64,000 bases of DNA from Sulfuricaulis sp. (lineage in GTDB: Bacteria > Pseudomonadota > Gammaproteobacteria > Acidiferrobacterales > Sulfurifustaceae). The position numbers were made by a program, and so were the translations under genes. The stretch lies in assembly GCA_030650525.1 (NCBI GenBank), contig JAUSDQ010000096.1, positions 59,448-123,447 of the forward strand. Reading direction: 5' to 3'. Of this stretch, positions 34,673-43,442 are shown in pieces (position 1 is the stretch's first letter; every line of letters starts with the position of its first letter). Below the pieces are notes generated by a model, which searched no databases, had not been told where the DNA came from, and was given only the letters and a program-made list of their open reading frames with translations.

Positions 34673-35929
34673 ATGAGCGCCGCGTCATCCGCCGCCCGCC
34701 CGCCTTGGTTCCCGGCCTTGGTCGAGCCTCACGTGCGCCTGTATCTGTTCGGCCAGACGGTGTCGATGCTTGGCTCCTGGGTGCTCGATATCACGCTCAG
34801 CCTGCTGGTCTGGCAGCTCACCAAGTCGCCGGCCTTGCTGGGCTTGCTCAACTTCCTGATCTACGTGCCCGGGATCGTGGTGACACCCCTGTTCTCCGCG
34901 CAATTGACGGCCGTCAATGCGCGCCGGCGCACGCTGTGGGTGCTGACGGCGGCGCTGCTGGTCGCGCTGACCTTGACGGTGCTGATGGCGCTGAACTGGC
35001 TCACCATGCCGGTGATCCTGGTGCTGGCGGCCCTGCGCGGCGTGCTCAATGGCATGGAGGTGCCGTCGCGGCAAATGCTGCTGGCGTCCTCCGTCAAGGA
35101 GCCCGAGCGCATCGCCAGCGCGGTGGCATTGAGCACCGTCTCGTTTCATGCGGCGCGCATGTGTGGCCCAGCCATCGCGGGCGTTTTCTTCGGCACGGCC
35201 GGCGCGCTGTGGGGGTTTGGACTGGCCGTGGCGGCACTGCTGGTCATGCTGGGCTGCGTGTGGTACTTGCCCCGCACCCCAGCGCCCCGGCCGGCCGCGG
35301 CGTCAGTCGGACGCGGCGGCCTTGCCGGGGCCCTGGACTTTGTTCGCGGCGACCGTTTTAGCCGCCTGTTCCTGCCGGTGACGATCTGTGTCGGGCTGTT
35401 CGCCGGGGCCTACCAGACCTTGGTGCCGGTGCTGGCCGACCGGGTGTTCGGCGATACCGCGCACTGGACGGCCGGCTTCTTCGCCGCCGTCGGCTTGGGG
35501 GGCCTGGCGGCCGCGCTCTTGTTGTCCACCCATCTGATGCCCGCGGCGCTGCGTCGCCTGCTGGTGGTGGTGCCCTGGTTCATCGCACTGGCGTTTCTCG
35601 GAATCGGCTTGAGTCGTCAGCCGTGGCTGGTCTTGTTGTGCTTCGGGATGGTGGGCTTTGGAATGTCCTTCGTGGGCACCTGTACCAATGCCGAGATGCA
35701 GCAGCGTGTGCCATCCGAGGTGCGCGGCGGATTGATTGCCTTGTTTCTAATGTCGTTCGTCGGCGCGATACCGATTTCTCAGCTCCTGGCCGGGCTGCTG
35801 GCTCAATCGCTGACCGTGCAGGGGAGCTTTCTGGTGCTGGCCGTCGTGCTGTTTGTGGGGCTGCTGCTGCTCTTCATGCCGCGCTGGTGGGCGCTGGGTC
35901 GGCTGGAACTGAATGCCGAGAAGATATGA
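34673..35929 (+). CDS. MFS transporter, EntS-like (MFS_3) subfamily
   Basis: 418 residues, about twelve membrane segments, with RLYLFGQTVSMLGSWVLDITLSLLVWQLTKSPALLG at the start and RGVLNGMEVPSRQMLLASSV in the central loop. This is the enterobactin-exporter-like MFS_3 group. It is closely related to 55743-57008, with the same opening helix and the same ending (PRWWALGRLELNAEKI against PRWIALGRIEFDADRI). It may export an inhibitory intermediate or move the substrate. Followed 27 bp on by a CoA-transferase gene. Confidence 0.85.
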   Translation: MSAASSAARPPWFPALVEPHVRLYLFGQTVSMLGSWVLDITLSLLVWQLTKSPALLGLLNFLIYVPGIVVTPLFSAQLTAVNARRRTLWVLTAALLVALTLTVLMALNWLTMPVILVLAALRGVLNGMEVPSRQMLLASSVKEPERIASAVALSTVSFHAARMCGPAIAGVFFGTAGALWGFGLAVAALLVMLGCVWYLPRTPAPRPAAASVGRGGLAGALDFVRGDRFSRLFLPVTICVGLFAGAYQTLVPVLADRVFGDTAHWTAGFFAAVGLGGLAAALLLSTHLMPAALRRLLVVVPWFIALAFLGIGLSRQPWLVLLCFGMVGFGMSFVGTCTNAEMQQRVPSEVRGGLIALFLMSFVGAIPISQLLAGLLAQSLTVQGSFLVLAVVLFVGLLLLFMPRWWALGRLELNAEKI

Positions 35930-35956
35930 GCAATTTCAAAAGATGAAGAGACAAAG

Positions 35957-37174
35957 ATGAAAGTGCTGGATGGACTCAAGGTACTCGACGTGGCGAGCTT
36001 TGTCGCGGCGCCCGCGGCGGCGACCATCCTGTCGGATTTCGGCGCCGAGGTCATCAAGATCGAGCCGCCGGAGGGCGGCGATGGCTACCGGGCCATGTCG
36101 GCTCTGCCCAACCTGCCCAAGAGCGAACACAATTACGCTTGGGCATTGGCGTCACGCAACAAGCGTGGCCTGGCGCTGGACCTCAAGTCTGCCGCCGGGC
36201 GCAAGGTGCTGCATCGCCTGGTGGCGGCGGCCGATGTGCTGATCACCAACTACCCGCCGGCGGTACGGGCGCGCCTGGGCTTGGACTACGAAGCGCTGGC
36301 GGCATTGAACCCGCGCCTGATCTACGCGTCGGTCACCGGCTACGGCGAGATCGGCCCCGACGCGAATCGTCCCGGCTTTGATGCCACGGCTTACTTCGCC
36401 CGTTCCGGACTCACCGACGTGACCCGTGCCGACGAGCAGGCGCCCCCGTTGGCGCCAGCGATGGCGGCGGGCGACGGACCCACGGCCAGCACCTTGTACG
36501 GCGCGATCATGACGGCGCTGTACCGGCGCGAGCGCACCGGCCTGGGCGCCTGCGTCACGACCTCGCTGCTGGCCAATGGCATCTGGGCCAACGGCGCGAT
36601 GGTGCAGGCGGCGTTATGCGGGGCCGAGATCCGCTACCGCTGGCCGCGCGAGGCGCCCCGCAGTGCCTTGAGCAACTTCTACCTGTGCCGCGATGGGCGC
36701 TGGTTCTCGATTGCGATGGTGGCCGAGGAGCGGCTGTGGCCCGGCGTGGTGGCGCTGCTGGGCATCGAAGCGTTGGCGCGGGACCCCCGCTTCGCGACAC
36801 TGAACGAGCGTCGCGCCCATGCCGCGGCGTTGACGAAGGAACTCGATCGGGTGTTTCTGCAACGCGATTCGGCCGACTGGTTGCGCCGCTTCGAGAGCGG
36901 CGGTCACACCGTTTCGGTGGTTGCGCGCCTGGCCGATGTGCCGCTGGATGAACAGGCCGTGCATGCCGGTGCGCTGATCCCGGCGGACGGCATTGGCGGC
37001 GCGAGTTTAACGGTTGACAGTCCGTTTCGCATTGTTGGCGAGGACAAGGTGCGACCGCGGCCCGCGCCCGCCCTGGGAGAGCACACGGACGAGGTACTGC
37101 GGGCCCACGGATTTGACGCCGAGGAGATCGCCGAGCTGCGCCGCGCCGGCGTGGTGTGCGGGGGAGCGACATGA
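35957..37174 (+). CDS. CaiB/BaiF (type III) CoA-transferase
   Basis: 405 residues, paralogue of 27680-28885 (AAPAAATILSDFGAEVIKIEPP; NPRLIYASVTGYGEIGPDA). The catalytic-type Asp is in GFDATAYFARSGL. C-terminal GEHTDEVLRAHGFDAEEIAEL. It moves CoA between acids. Its stop overlaps the start of the nitronate monooxygenase gene (ATGA), so the two are co-translated. Confidence 0.88.
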   Translation: MKVLDGLKVLDVASFVAAPAAATILSDFGAEVIKIEPPEGGDGYRAMSALPNLPKSEHNYAWALASRNKRGLALDLKSAAGRKVLHRLVAAADVLITNYPPAVRARLGLDYEALAALNPRLIYASVTGYGEIGPDANRPGFDATAYFARSGLTDVTRADEQAPPLAPAMAAGDGPTASTLYGAIMTALYRRERTGLGACVTTSLLANGIWANGAMVQAALCGAEIRYRWPREAPRSALSNFYLCRDGRWFSIAMVAEERLWPGVVALLGIEALARDPRFATLNERRAHAAALTKELDRVFLQRDSADWLRRFESGGHTVSVVARLADVPLDEQAVHAGALIPADGIGGASLTVDSPFRIVGEDKVRPRPAPALGEHTDEVLRAHGFDAEEIAELRRAGVVCGGAT

Positions 37175-38184
37175 GCCTGCCCACCGCGCTGAAACAGCGG
37201 CTGAAGCTGCCGCTGATCGCGGCCCCGATGCTCAAGGTGTCCGGCCCCGAACTCGTGATCGCGGCCTGCCGCGCGGGCGTGATCGGCGCCTTCCCGACCG
37301 CCAACGCCGGTGGCGCGGACGGGCTGGACGCATGGCTCGCGCGGATCATGGCGGCCTTGGGGCCGGGCGACGCCCCTTGCTGTCCCAACATCATCATTCA
37401 CCGCCCGCCGCTGGCGCTGGCGCAGGACATCGCCGCCGTGCGCCGTCATCGTGTCGAGCTGGTCATCACCAGTGTCGGCTCGCCGGCACCGGTGATCGCG
37501 CCGCTGCACGAGGCCGGTTGCCTGGTCTTTGCCGACGTGGGCACGCTGGCGCATGCCAAGAAGGCGGTGCAGGCCGGGGCCGATGGCCTGGTGTTGCTCA
37601 GCGCGGGTGCGGGCGGCCAAACCGGCTGGCTCAATGGATTGGCCTTCGTGCGCGCCGTGCGTGGTTTCTTTGACGGCCCGGTCGTGCTGGCGGGCGGCAT
37701 TTCCGACGGCGCGGCGCTGTGGGCGGCACAGGCGCTCGGATGCGATTTGGCCTACATGGGCACCAAGTTCATCGCCACCCAGGAGAGCCTGGCGGCGCCC
37801 GGCTACAAGCAAATGGTGGTGGAAGCCGAAATTGATGACGTGCAGCTGACGCGCGCCTTTTCGGGCCTGCGCGCCAGCATGCTGCGACCCTCGATCGTGG
37901 CGGCCGGACTCGATCCCGACGCGCTGGACGAGCAGATCACACCCGAGCGGGCAAGAGAGCTCTTTGGTGCCTCGCGTGACAAGTTCGCGCAACCCGGCGC
38001 CAGCCGTTTCGGGCCCAAGCGCTGGCAAGATGTCTGGAGTGCCGGCCACTCGGTCAGCGGCGTCGGTGCGCTGCTGTCGGTCGATCAACTGGTTGAAACC
38101 ACCCGACAGGAATACCGCGACGCCATGCGGCACTCGCTGGCCTTGATCCAGGACGCGGCAGCGGACGAAGGCGGTCTGGCCTGA
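37171..38184 (+). CDS. nitronate monooxygenase-family FMN enzyme
   Basis: 337 residues with the TIM-barrel FMN pattern of the 2-nitropropane dioxygenase family: LIAAPMLKVSGPELVIAACRAGVIGAFPT, VITSVGSP, GADGLVLLSAGAGGQTG, VLAGGISDGAAL and LGCDLAYMGTKFIATQES. Many members in CoA-degradation clusters are not true nitronate oxidisers and may be enoyl-CoA reductases or oxidase-like enzymes. The start at 37171 is set by the ATGA overlap; an ATG at 37156 would overlap more. Converges on the SDR gene with an 18-bp gap. Confidence 0.84.
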   Translation: MSLPTALKQRLKLPLIAAPMLKVSGPELVIAACRAGVIGAFPTANAGGADGLDAWLARIMAALGPGDAPCCPNIIIHRPPLALAQDIAAVRRHRVELVITSVGSPAPVIAPLHEAGCLVFADVGTLAHAKKAVQAGADGLVLLSAGAGGQTGWLNGLAFVRAVRGFFDGPVVLAGGISDGAALWAAQALGCDLAYMGTKFIATQESLAAPGYKQMVVEAEIDDVQLTRAFSGLRASMLRPSIVAAGLDPDALDEQITPERARELFGASRDKFAQPGASRFGPKRWQDVWSAGHSVSGVGALLSVDQLVETTRQEYRDAMRHSLALIQDAAADEGGLA

Positions 38185-38202
38185 GAACTTATCCGATGGG
38201 AG

Positions 38203-39009
38203 TCACGACGGTGTCAACACCGTGCCGCCGCACACGGACAGGCACTGGCCCGTGACGTAGGCCGACATGTCGGATGCGAAAAACTGCACCACTGATGCAA
38301 CCTCGTCGGCGGTGCCGAAGCGCCGCAGCGGAATGATCTCGAGGTCGGCGTTGGTTGAGATGCCGCGCGACTTGGCCGACTGGACGATGCGAGCCGTCGC
38401 GATCGCGCCCGCGGCAACGCAATTGACCCGGATGTTGTCCGGGCCGACGTCATGCGCGAGGAACCGTGTGAACTGAATAAGCCCGGTCTTGGCGATCCCA
38501 TAGGCCGCCAGCCGGCCCTGGCGTTGCGAGGGATCAAGTCCGGCCCGCGACGCGATGTTGACAATGCTGCCGGCCTTGCGCGCGCGCATCGACGGCAGTG
38601 CCTCCTGGGAGCAATAAACGGCACTCATCAGGTTGAGCTTCATGAGGTACTCGACATCCTCGTCGGGCATGACCGATGCCTTGCTGCGTTCGACCGGCGT
38701 GAGCGCGCCGCCCACGTTGTTCACCAGCACATCAATGCGGCCAAAGGTCGCCAGCGTCTGTTCGATGAGGGCCTTGGCGACCTCGCGATTGCAAAGGTCG
38801 CCCTCGAATCCCATGCTTCGGCGACCGAGCGCGCGTATTTCGTCGGGCACCGTCGCCGCGTTCAGCTCCTCGCCATAGCGCTCCGCGCGCGCGAGATCGC
38901 GGGCGGCGACGACCACGTCCGCACCCTGCGCGGCGAGACGCAAGGCGATGGCGCGACCGATGCCCCGCCCCGCGCCGGTAACGACAACCACCTTCTGATT
39001 GAATTCCAT
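38203..39009 (-). CDS. SDR-family oxidoreductase
   Basis: 268 residues. TGAGRGIGRA, LVNNVGG, NIASRAG and YGIAK give a complete SDR active site. AAGGAG precedes the start. It is the last gene of the long leftward run that starts at 54 kb and follows the TetR gene by 72 bp. Likely a hydroxyacyl or alcohol dehydrogenase; the substrate is not evident. The spacer before it carries TTGGTTGATCGTTAG, a fragment also found near 42500. Confidence 0.84.
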   Translation of the reverse strand: MEFNQKVVVVTGAGRGIGRAIALRLAAQGADVVVAARDLARAERYGEELNAATVPDEIRALGRRSMGFEGDLCNREVAKALIEQTLATFGRIDVLVNNVGGALTPVERSKASVMPDEDVEYLMKLNLMSAVYCSQEALPSMRARKAGSIVNIASRAGLDPSQRQGRLAAYGIAKTGLIQFTRFLAHDVGPDNIRVNCVAAGAIATARIVQSAKSRGISTNADLEIIPLRRFGTADEVASVVQFFASDMSAYVTGQCLSVCGGTVLTPS

Positions 39010-39081
39010 GCAATAACTCCTTGCTTCGTGACCGGCAATGGATCCGTTTCAGGCACCCCGCCTGGTCACCTTGGTTGATCG

Positions 39082-39675
39082 TTAGGCAGATAACATGCGG
39101 TCCACCAGCATGTCCGAGAAAACAGTCGAGATCCGCGCGGCATCGAGGCGCCCGTTGGGCTTCCACCATGAAGGCAGTCCATTGAGTGACCCATAGATGA
39201 TTTTTACCGCGACGCTGCTGTCAATGGGGCCGATGGAACCATCGGCGATTCCCTGGTCGATAATTTTGCGCAATATTTGCTCGTGGCGGTCGCGCAAGGT
39301 CAAACACTGCTTCAACTGGCGGGTCGTCAACGAGCCCTTGTCGGTCAGAAACAGGTTCGCGATATAGGGCGCATCGATCATCTCCTGAACTTGGCAGCGG
39401 ATCGCGCTGCGCAGACGCTCGACAGCAGGGCCTTCGTCTTGTTCCAGCGCGAGCAGTGGCTCCAGTGACTTCTTCAGATTCAGCGAAAGGGCATGGAACA
39501 GGATGCTCTCCTTGCTCTTGAAGTAGTGATACAGGCTGCTCTTCTTGAGGTTGACCCTTTTTGCGATGTCTTCAGTCGTGGAATTGCGGTAGCCCACCTC
39601 CGAGAAGACGCGCGCCGCTTGCCTGAGTATTTCCAACTCGAACGCGGGCCGATTGGGATCAGTAGGTCTTGCCAT
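39082..39675 (-). CDS. TetR-family transcriptional regulator
   Basis: 197 residues. N-terminal helix-turn-helix (LRQAARVFSEVGYRNSTTEDIAKRVNLKKSSLYHYFKSKESIL, about 15-57), then a helical ligand domain with the KstR2/FadR-like ending SWWKPNGRLDAARISTVFSDMLVDRML. Acyl-CoA-responsive TetR repressors look like this. It lies inside the leftward operon between the acyl-CoA ligase and an SDR gene. Three promoters with a shared TetR-type operator (53.94, 55.48 and 57.58 kb) include the one that probably drives this operon, so it is the leading candidate for their repressor. No operator copy is seen directly before it. The ribosome site is weak. Confidence 0.88.
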   Translation of the reverse strand: MARPTDPNRPAFELEILRQAARVFSEVGYRNSTTEDIAKRVNLKKSSLYHYFKSKESILFHALSLNLKKSLEPLLALEQDEGPAVERLRSAIRCQVQEMIDAPYIANLFLTDKGSLTTRQLKQCLTLRDRHEQILRKIIDQGIADGSIGPIDSSVAVKIIYGSLNGLPSWWKPNGRLDAARISTVFSDMLVDRMLSA

Positions 39676-39711
39676 TTAAATTTAGAAACTCTCGGTGAGT
39701 GGATTGACGAT

Positions 39712-41331
39712 TCAGGGTTTGCGACGTTTGAGCTGCCGGTAGTCGAAGACGTTTGGCAACGAACGAGGATCCTGTCCTTCAGGGAAAATTTTCCCTTTTT
39801 GCACTTTCTGGGTCTGCGTCAGCGGAAGTGAATCAAGAAACAGTAGCCAGCCTGGCGCTTTATAGTACGCGAGTTTCTCCATGCACAAATCGAACAGCCG
39901 CTGAGCCAGCGCCGCGTCGGCGACGATGCCTGGCTGCACGACAATGCAGGCAAATATTTCCTCTTGTCGGATTTCGTCCGGCGCGGCAATGGCCGCCGCG
40001 TACGCCACGGCGGGATCCGCCTGCAGCACCGCCTCGATCTCGCCGGCGGCAATATTCTCTCCGGAGCGGCGAATGATGTTCTTTTTGCGATCGACAAAGT
40101 AGAACATGCCATCCTCATCCTTGCGCACGACATCGCCAGTATGGAACCAGCCGCCGCGCCACGCCTCTTCCGTTGCCTGGGGATCATTCAGATAGCCGGC
40201 GAAAAAGCCGTGACGAGGATTCGCGCCAGAACTCCGCACCAGCAACTGCCCTGGCGACCCGTCGGTGACTTCCTTCTCATCTGTGTCGATGATCTTCATT
40301 TCGAAGTCTCGGATCGGCTTGCCGACCGCGCGTTCACCCACCCTGCGCGGCTCGCGGTCGTCGGCGGTGAAGCGCGCGATTTCGGTCATGCCCCAGACCT
40401 CGATATTGGGGAAGCCAAAGCGCTCCTCGAAGGCCGCATGCAGGCTCGGCTCGATGCCGGCGCCCAAGCCCCACTTGACACGGTGCATGCGCTCTTCCGG
40501 CACCACCGGCAGATTCATCAACGCCGCGGGAACCAGGCCGATGTAGTGCACCAGGGTGGCCCGCGTCGCGACAACTTCCTGCCACCAACGCTGCGCGCTG
40601 AAGCGCCCCGGCATGATGAGGCAGCCGCGCGTCAACATCATGGTCATGGGACACAGGCAACCCGCCGCCACGTGATAGACAGGCAAGGGGTTCAGCAAGC
40701 GTTCCTCGCCCTGCTTGAGCGCAAAATAGCTTCCCTTCTCGGAGCCAAAATCAATGTACCACTGCGCGAACAGCATGAAGTGCTCGTTGGTCAGGATGCA
40801 CGCCTTGGGCCGTGCCGTGGTGCCCGAGGTGTAGAGCAACGCGGCCTCGGCGCTTGCATCTCCCGGTATTTGCTTGGGCTTGGTGCTCGGCTCGGGGAGC
40901 CTGGATGGCCAGGACTCGGCAACGACGACGCTCGGGTGTCGGCTGCTGATGGCGCTCGCCGCCTTGCCCAAGTCGGCGAGGAACTCACGACAAACCAGCA
41001 AGTCCGCCCCAGAGTGATCGAGCAGATAGCGAAGCTCCTCGGGTCGAAAATCCGGGTTCACCGGCACTTGGCTCACGCCCAGCGAGTTGAGGGCCAGAAA
41101 GTGAACAAAGTGATCCGGCCGGTTCTCCAGCAGCAATGCCACGCGATGCCCCGGGCCGTAGCCCGCCGCGTGGTAGGCGCTGGCCACTTCCGCCACTTGC
41201 CTGGCCACCTGCGCATAGCTCAGCTCCATGCCTTGCGGCGCGAAGTCACGGCCCGGAGGAACGCACAGGAACGCGTTGTCCGGTGATACCGCGACGCTGT
41301 TCTGAAATGCTTCGTAAACCGTTTTATACAT
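39712..41331 (-). CDS. acyl-CoA synthetase (AMP-forming, CaiC-like)
   Basis: 539 residues of the ANL family. P-loop LLYTSGTTARPKACILTNEH, then EVWGMTEIARFT, the hinge WFHTGDVVRKDEDGMFYFVDRKKNIIRRSGENI, and C-terminal LPLTQTQKVQKGKI with the catalytic-type Lys. CaiC-like carnitine-CoA ligases show the same RRSGENI block. It activates the acid taken up by the Bug receptors of the same operon. The TetR gene follows by 36 bp. The start at 41331 is the only reasonable ATG. Confidence 0.87.
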   Translation of the reverse strand: MYKTVYEAFQNSVAVSPDNAFLCVPPGRDFAPQGMELSYAQVARQVAEVASAYHAAGYGPGHRVALLLENRPDHFVHFLALNSLGVSQVPVNPDFRPEELRYLLDHSGADLLVCREFLADLGKAASAISSRHPSVVVAESWPSRLPEPSTKPKQIPGDASAEAALLYTSGTTARPKACILTNEHFMLFAQWYIDFGSEKGSYFALKQGEERLLNPLPVYHVAAGCLCPMTMMLTRGCLIMPGRFSAQRWWQEVVATRATLVHYIGLVPAALMNLPVVPEERMHRVKWGLGAGIEPSLHAAFEERFGFPNIEVWGMTEIARFTADDREPRRVGERAVGKPIRDFEMKIIDTDEKEVTDGSPGQLLVRSSGANPRHGFFAGYLNDPQATEEAWRGGWFHTGDVVRKDEDGMFYFVDRKKNIIRRSGENIAAGEIEAVLQADPAVAYAAAIAAPDEIRQEEIFACIVVQPGIVADAALAQRLFDLCMEKLAYYKAPGWLLFLDSLPLTQTQKVQKGKIFPEGQDPRSLPNVFDYRQLKRRKP

Positions 41332-41458
41332 ATCGTTTCTCTAAAAAATAAGTGGCGACGGATCTTCCGTTGGTCGCCCGCCCTTGAGCCCGGCACCCGT
41401 TTCCAGGTTTCGCATCCGAGCCCCCTGGACACACTGGGCGGAAAACTTCATATTCTTC

Positions 41459-42481
41459 TCAGACCGTACCCACCGCCATGGGTGGCGAACCGACCAGCCC
41501 CGGCAGGCGCAACGGTGGCGCGGTCAGCAGAAAGCGGCTGCGCCCGTGTTTGCGCAGCCACGGGCCGAGTTCACCGAAGTACCACATTTCGCCAAAAAAT
41601 ATGCCGAGCTTGAAGAGGCAGTGTTCGTGCAGCGGCATCATGGAATGCTTTTCCCCGCCTCCCGCCGTGGCCGCTGAAACGACCGCCTCAACCCCCAGGT
41701 TGTCGGCGCAGATCGCCACCAGGCCGCTGTCGGTGATCCAGTTCAGCAGCGCTTTGTCCTTGCCGTTGAGTACCGCGCAGGAGTTTTTCAACTTGTCGAA
41801 ATCTGGTTGTTTGTTCATCGCCAGGACCAGGTCGGCCCAGCCCGTGTACAGGCAAAGAAAGTCGCCGGCTTCCACACTGACCTTTTGCTGCTCCAGCACC
41901 CGCATCAGTGCGTCGTAGCCCACGCTAACCGCTTGAGCGCCGTAAACGGCCGCCAGATCGACCATCACGCCGCGGCCCTGGACGCCGGTTTCCGCGAGCG
42001 ATTCCATGCCCAGCTTGCGCGCGAAGGGGCCCCCGGGCTGGTCGGGGCTCAACACATGTTCGCCCCCGCGCCAGCCGTTGTAGTAGACGACTTCGGCCAC
42101 CCCGTCGCCATCGGCGTCAAATTCCTGTCCCCAGTGGCTGAGCGCATCCCATTGCGTCGAGTACTGTGTCCAGATCGTCACGGCATCGTCTGACACGACA
42201 TCGAACAGCGAATGATTCTGGCAGGAGAAGCAAAAGTTGTAGCTCAGCTCCCCGGTGGCTCGGCGTGTGGCCTCGATGCGCGGCGCACGCCGGCTCGGCA
42301 CCAGATCGGCGCCGCCGGGGTAGTCCAACGGCAGGCTCAGCGAAAACGCAATGCCCTCGGTGACTTCGCGCACGGCTGCCAGCCGACGCAAAGGCGTGAC
42401 CAGGTTCATCCGGCCGATCTGGTCGTCTTCTCCGAATTCACCCCAGTTCGAGCCCTCGGGCCTGTGTTTCCAGCGTGTCAT
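41459..42481 (-). CDS. cyclase-family (KynB-like) metal-dependent hydrolase
   Basis: 340 residues of the cyclase/kynurenine-formamidase-like family. The metal site appears as TQWDALSHWGQE (family form HxGTHxD, here altered) and later GRGVMVDLAAVYG and ADNLGVEAV. A long acidic insert DADGDGVAEVVYYNG is unusual. Members hydrolyse amides, lactones or cyclic diketones. It is in the leftward run 115 bp after an SDR gene and before the acyl-CoA synthetase, so it may open a ring to the free acid that the synthetase then activates. The exact metal ligands need alignment. Confidence 0.78.
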   Translation of the reverse strand: MTRWKHRPEGSNWGEFGEDDQIGRMNLVTPLRRLAAVREVTEGIAFSLSLPLDYPGGADLVPSRRAPRIEATRRATGELSYNFCFSCQNHSLFDVVSDDAVTIWTQYSTQWDALSHWGQEFDADGDGVAEVVYYNGWRGGEHVLSPDQPGGPFARKLGMESLAETGVQGRGVMVDLAAVYGAQAVSVGYDALMRVLEQQKVSVEAGDFLCLYTGWADLVLAMNKQPDFDKLKNSCAVLNGKDKALLNWITDSGLVAICADNLGVEAVVSAATAGGGEKHSMMPLHEHCLFKLGIFFGEMWYFGELGPWLRKHGRSRFLLTAPPLRLPGLVGSPPMAVGTV

Positions 42482-42596
42482 GATTTCTCCTTCAAGTTTG
42501 GTTGATCGGTAGATCGTTGGGGTACCCGTCGTGGAAGATCAGGTAATCAAAGCAAGACGTTTTCTAGCCTTATCTGACTTTCTGCTTTGGCTCGCC

Positions 42597-43373
42597 TCAG
42601 GGCATGAAGCTGCCGCCATTCACGTCGATGATGGAGCCGGTCATGAATGAAGATCCCTCGGAGGCGAGGAAGCTCACAACCGACGAAATTTCCGACGGCT
42701 CGCCGTAGCGTCCGAGCGGTACGCTTTTCGCGAGCGTGGCCCGGACCTCGGGCGTGGACATGGCGGTCATGCCGGTCACGATGGGGCCCGGCGCCACGTA
42801 GTTCGCCGTGACACCGATCGCCGCTCCCTCAAGCGCGAGAATGCGCGTGAAGCCGATCATGCCGGCCTTGCTGGCCGCATAGTGCGAACTGGCCGCCGGT
42901 GACGCGGTTCGTCCGCCGCGAGATCCGATATTGATGATGCGGCCCCAGCCATGCCGGCGCATCATTGGCAGCACGGCCCGCGAGAACAGGAACGGCGCCG
43001 TGAGGTTGATCGCCAGCACGTCGTTCCATTGTTCGGTCGTCGTTTCCTCGACCATGACCTTGCCGCCGTTCTTCTTCGGGTGGATGCCGGCGTTGTTCAC
43101 GAGAACGTCGCAGCGCCCAAAGCGTTCGTCCACGAGTTGCATCAGATCGGTGATCTGGGCCTCGTGCGCCACGTCGCAGATGTGTCCGCTCACCGGTGCC
43201 TTCGCCTTGGCAGCAAGCGACGTTGCGGCCTCCAGCACGTTGGGCGAGCGCCCGGCCATCACAGTGATAAAGCCCGCGGCGGCGAGCTCTTGCGCAATCG
43301 CCAGTCCGATGCCAGCGGCGGCACCCGTGACTAGCGCAACGCGACCACTGGGCTCCTGAAATTCGAGATTCAT
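42597..43373 (-). CDS. SDR-family oxidoreductase with NNAGIHPK motif (copy 1)
   Basis: 258 residues. TGAAAGIGLA, VLVNNAGIHPKKNGGK, NIGSRGG and YAASK. The stretch after NNAG (IHPK-NG) is shared with 47956-48711 and 51163-51924 and is not usual in SDRs, so the three are recent paralogues. The start MNLEFQE at 43373 follows GAAGGAG; an upstream ATG at 43436 has none. It lies 69 bp after a Bug receptor gene. Confidence 0.86.
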   Translation of the reverse strand: MNLEFQEPSGRVALVTGAAAGIGLAIAQELAAAGFITVMAGRSPNVLEAATSLAAKAKAPVSGHICDVAHEAQITDLMQLVDERFGRCDVLVNNAGIHPKKNGGKVMVEETTTEQWNDVLAINLTAPFLFSRAVLPMMRRHGWGRIINIGSRGGRTASPAASSHYAASKAGMIGFTRILALEGAAIGVTANYVAPGPIVTGMTAMSTPEVRATLAKSVPLGRYGEPSEISSVVSFLASEGSSFMTGSIIDVNGGSFMP

Positions 43374-43442
43374 GCAGTGCTCCTTCTTGCGATCAATAAA
43401 ATGGCTCGGTCCCCTTGACCGCGCGGCCTGTTTCAAATCGGG

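Noticed and set aside
37014..37673. Long plus-strand frames overlapping the nitronate monooxygenase gene in another frame
   Set aside because: Arg/Gly-rich shadow translation; the real frame shows clear family motifs and a coupled start.
39071..42520. TTGGTTGATCG-TAG at 39071 and 42498 as further TetR operators
   Set aside because: They match only part of the operator core and have no promoter next to them; kept as a weak note only.
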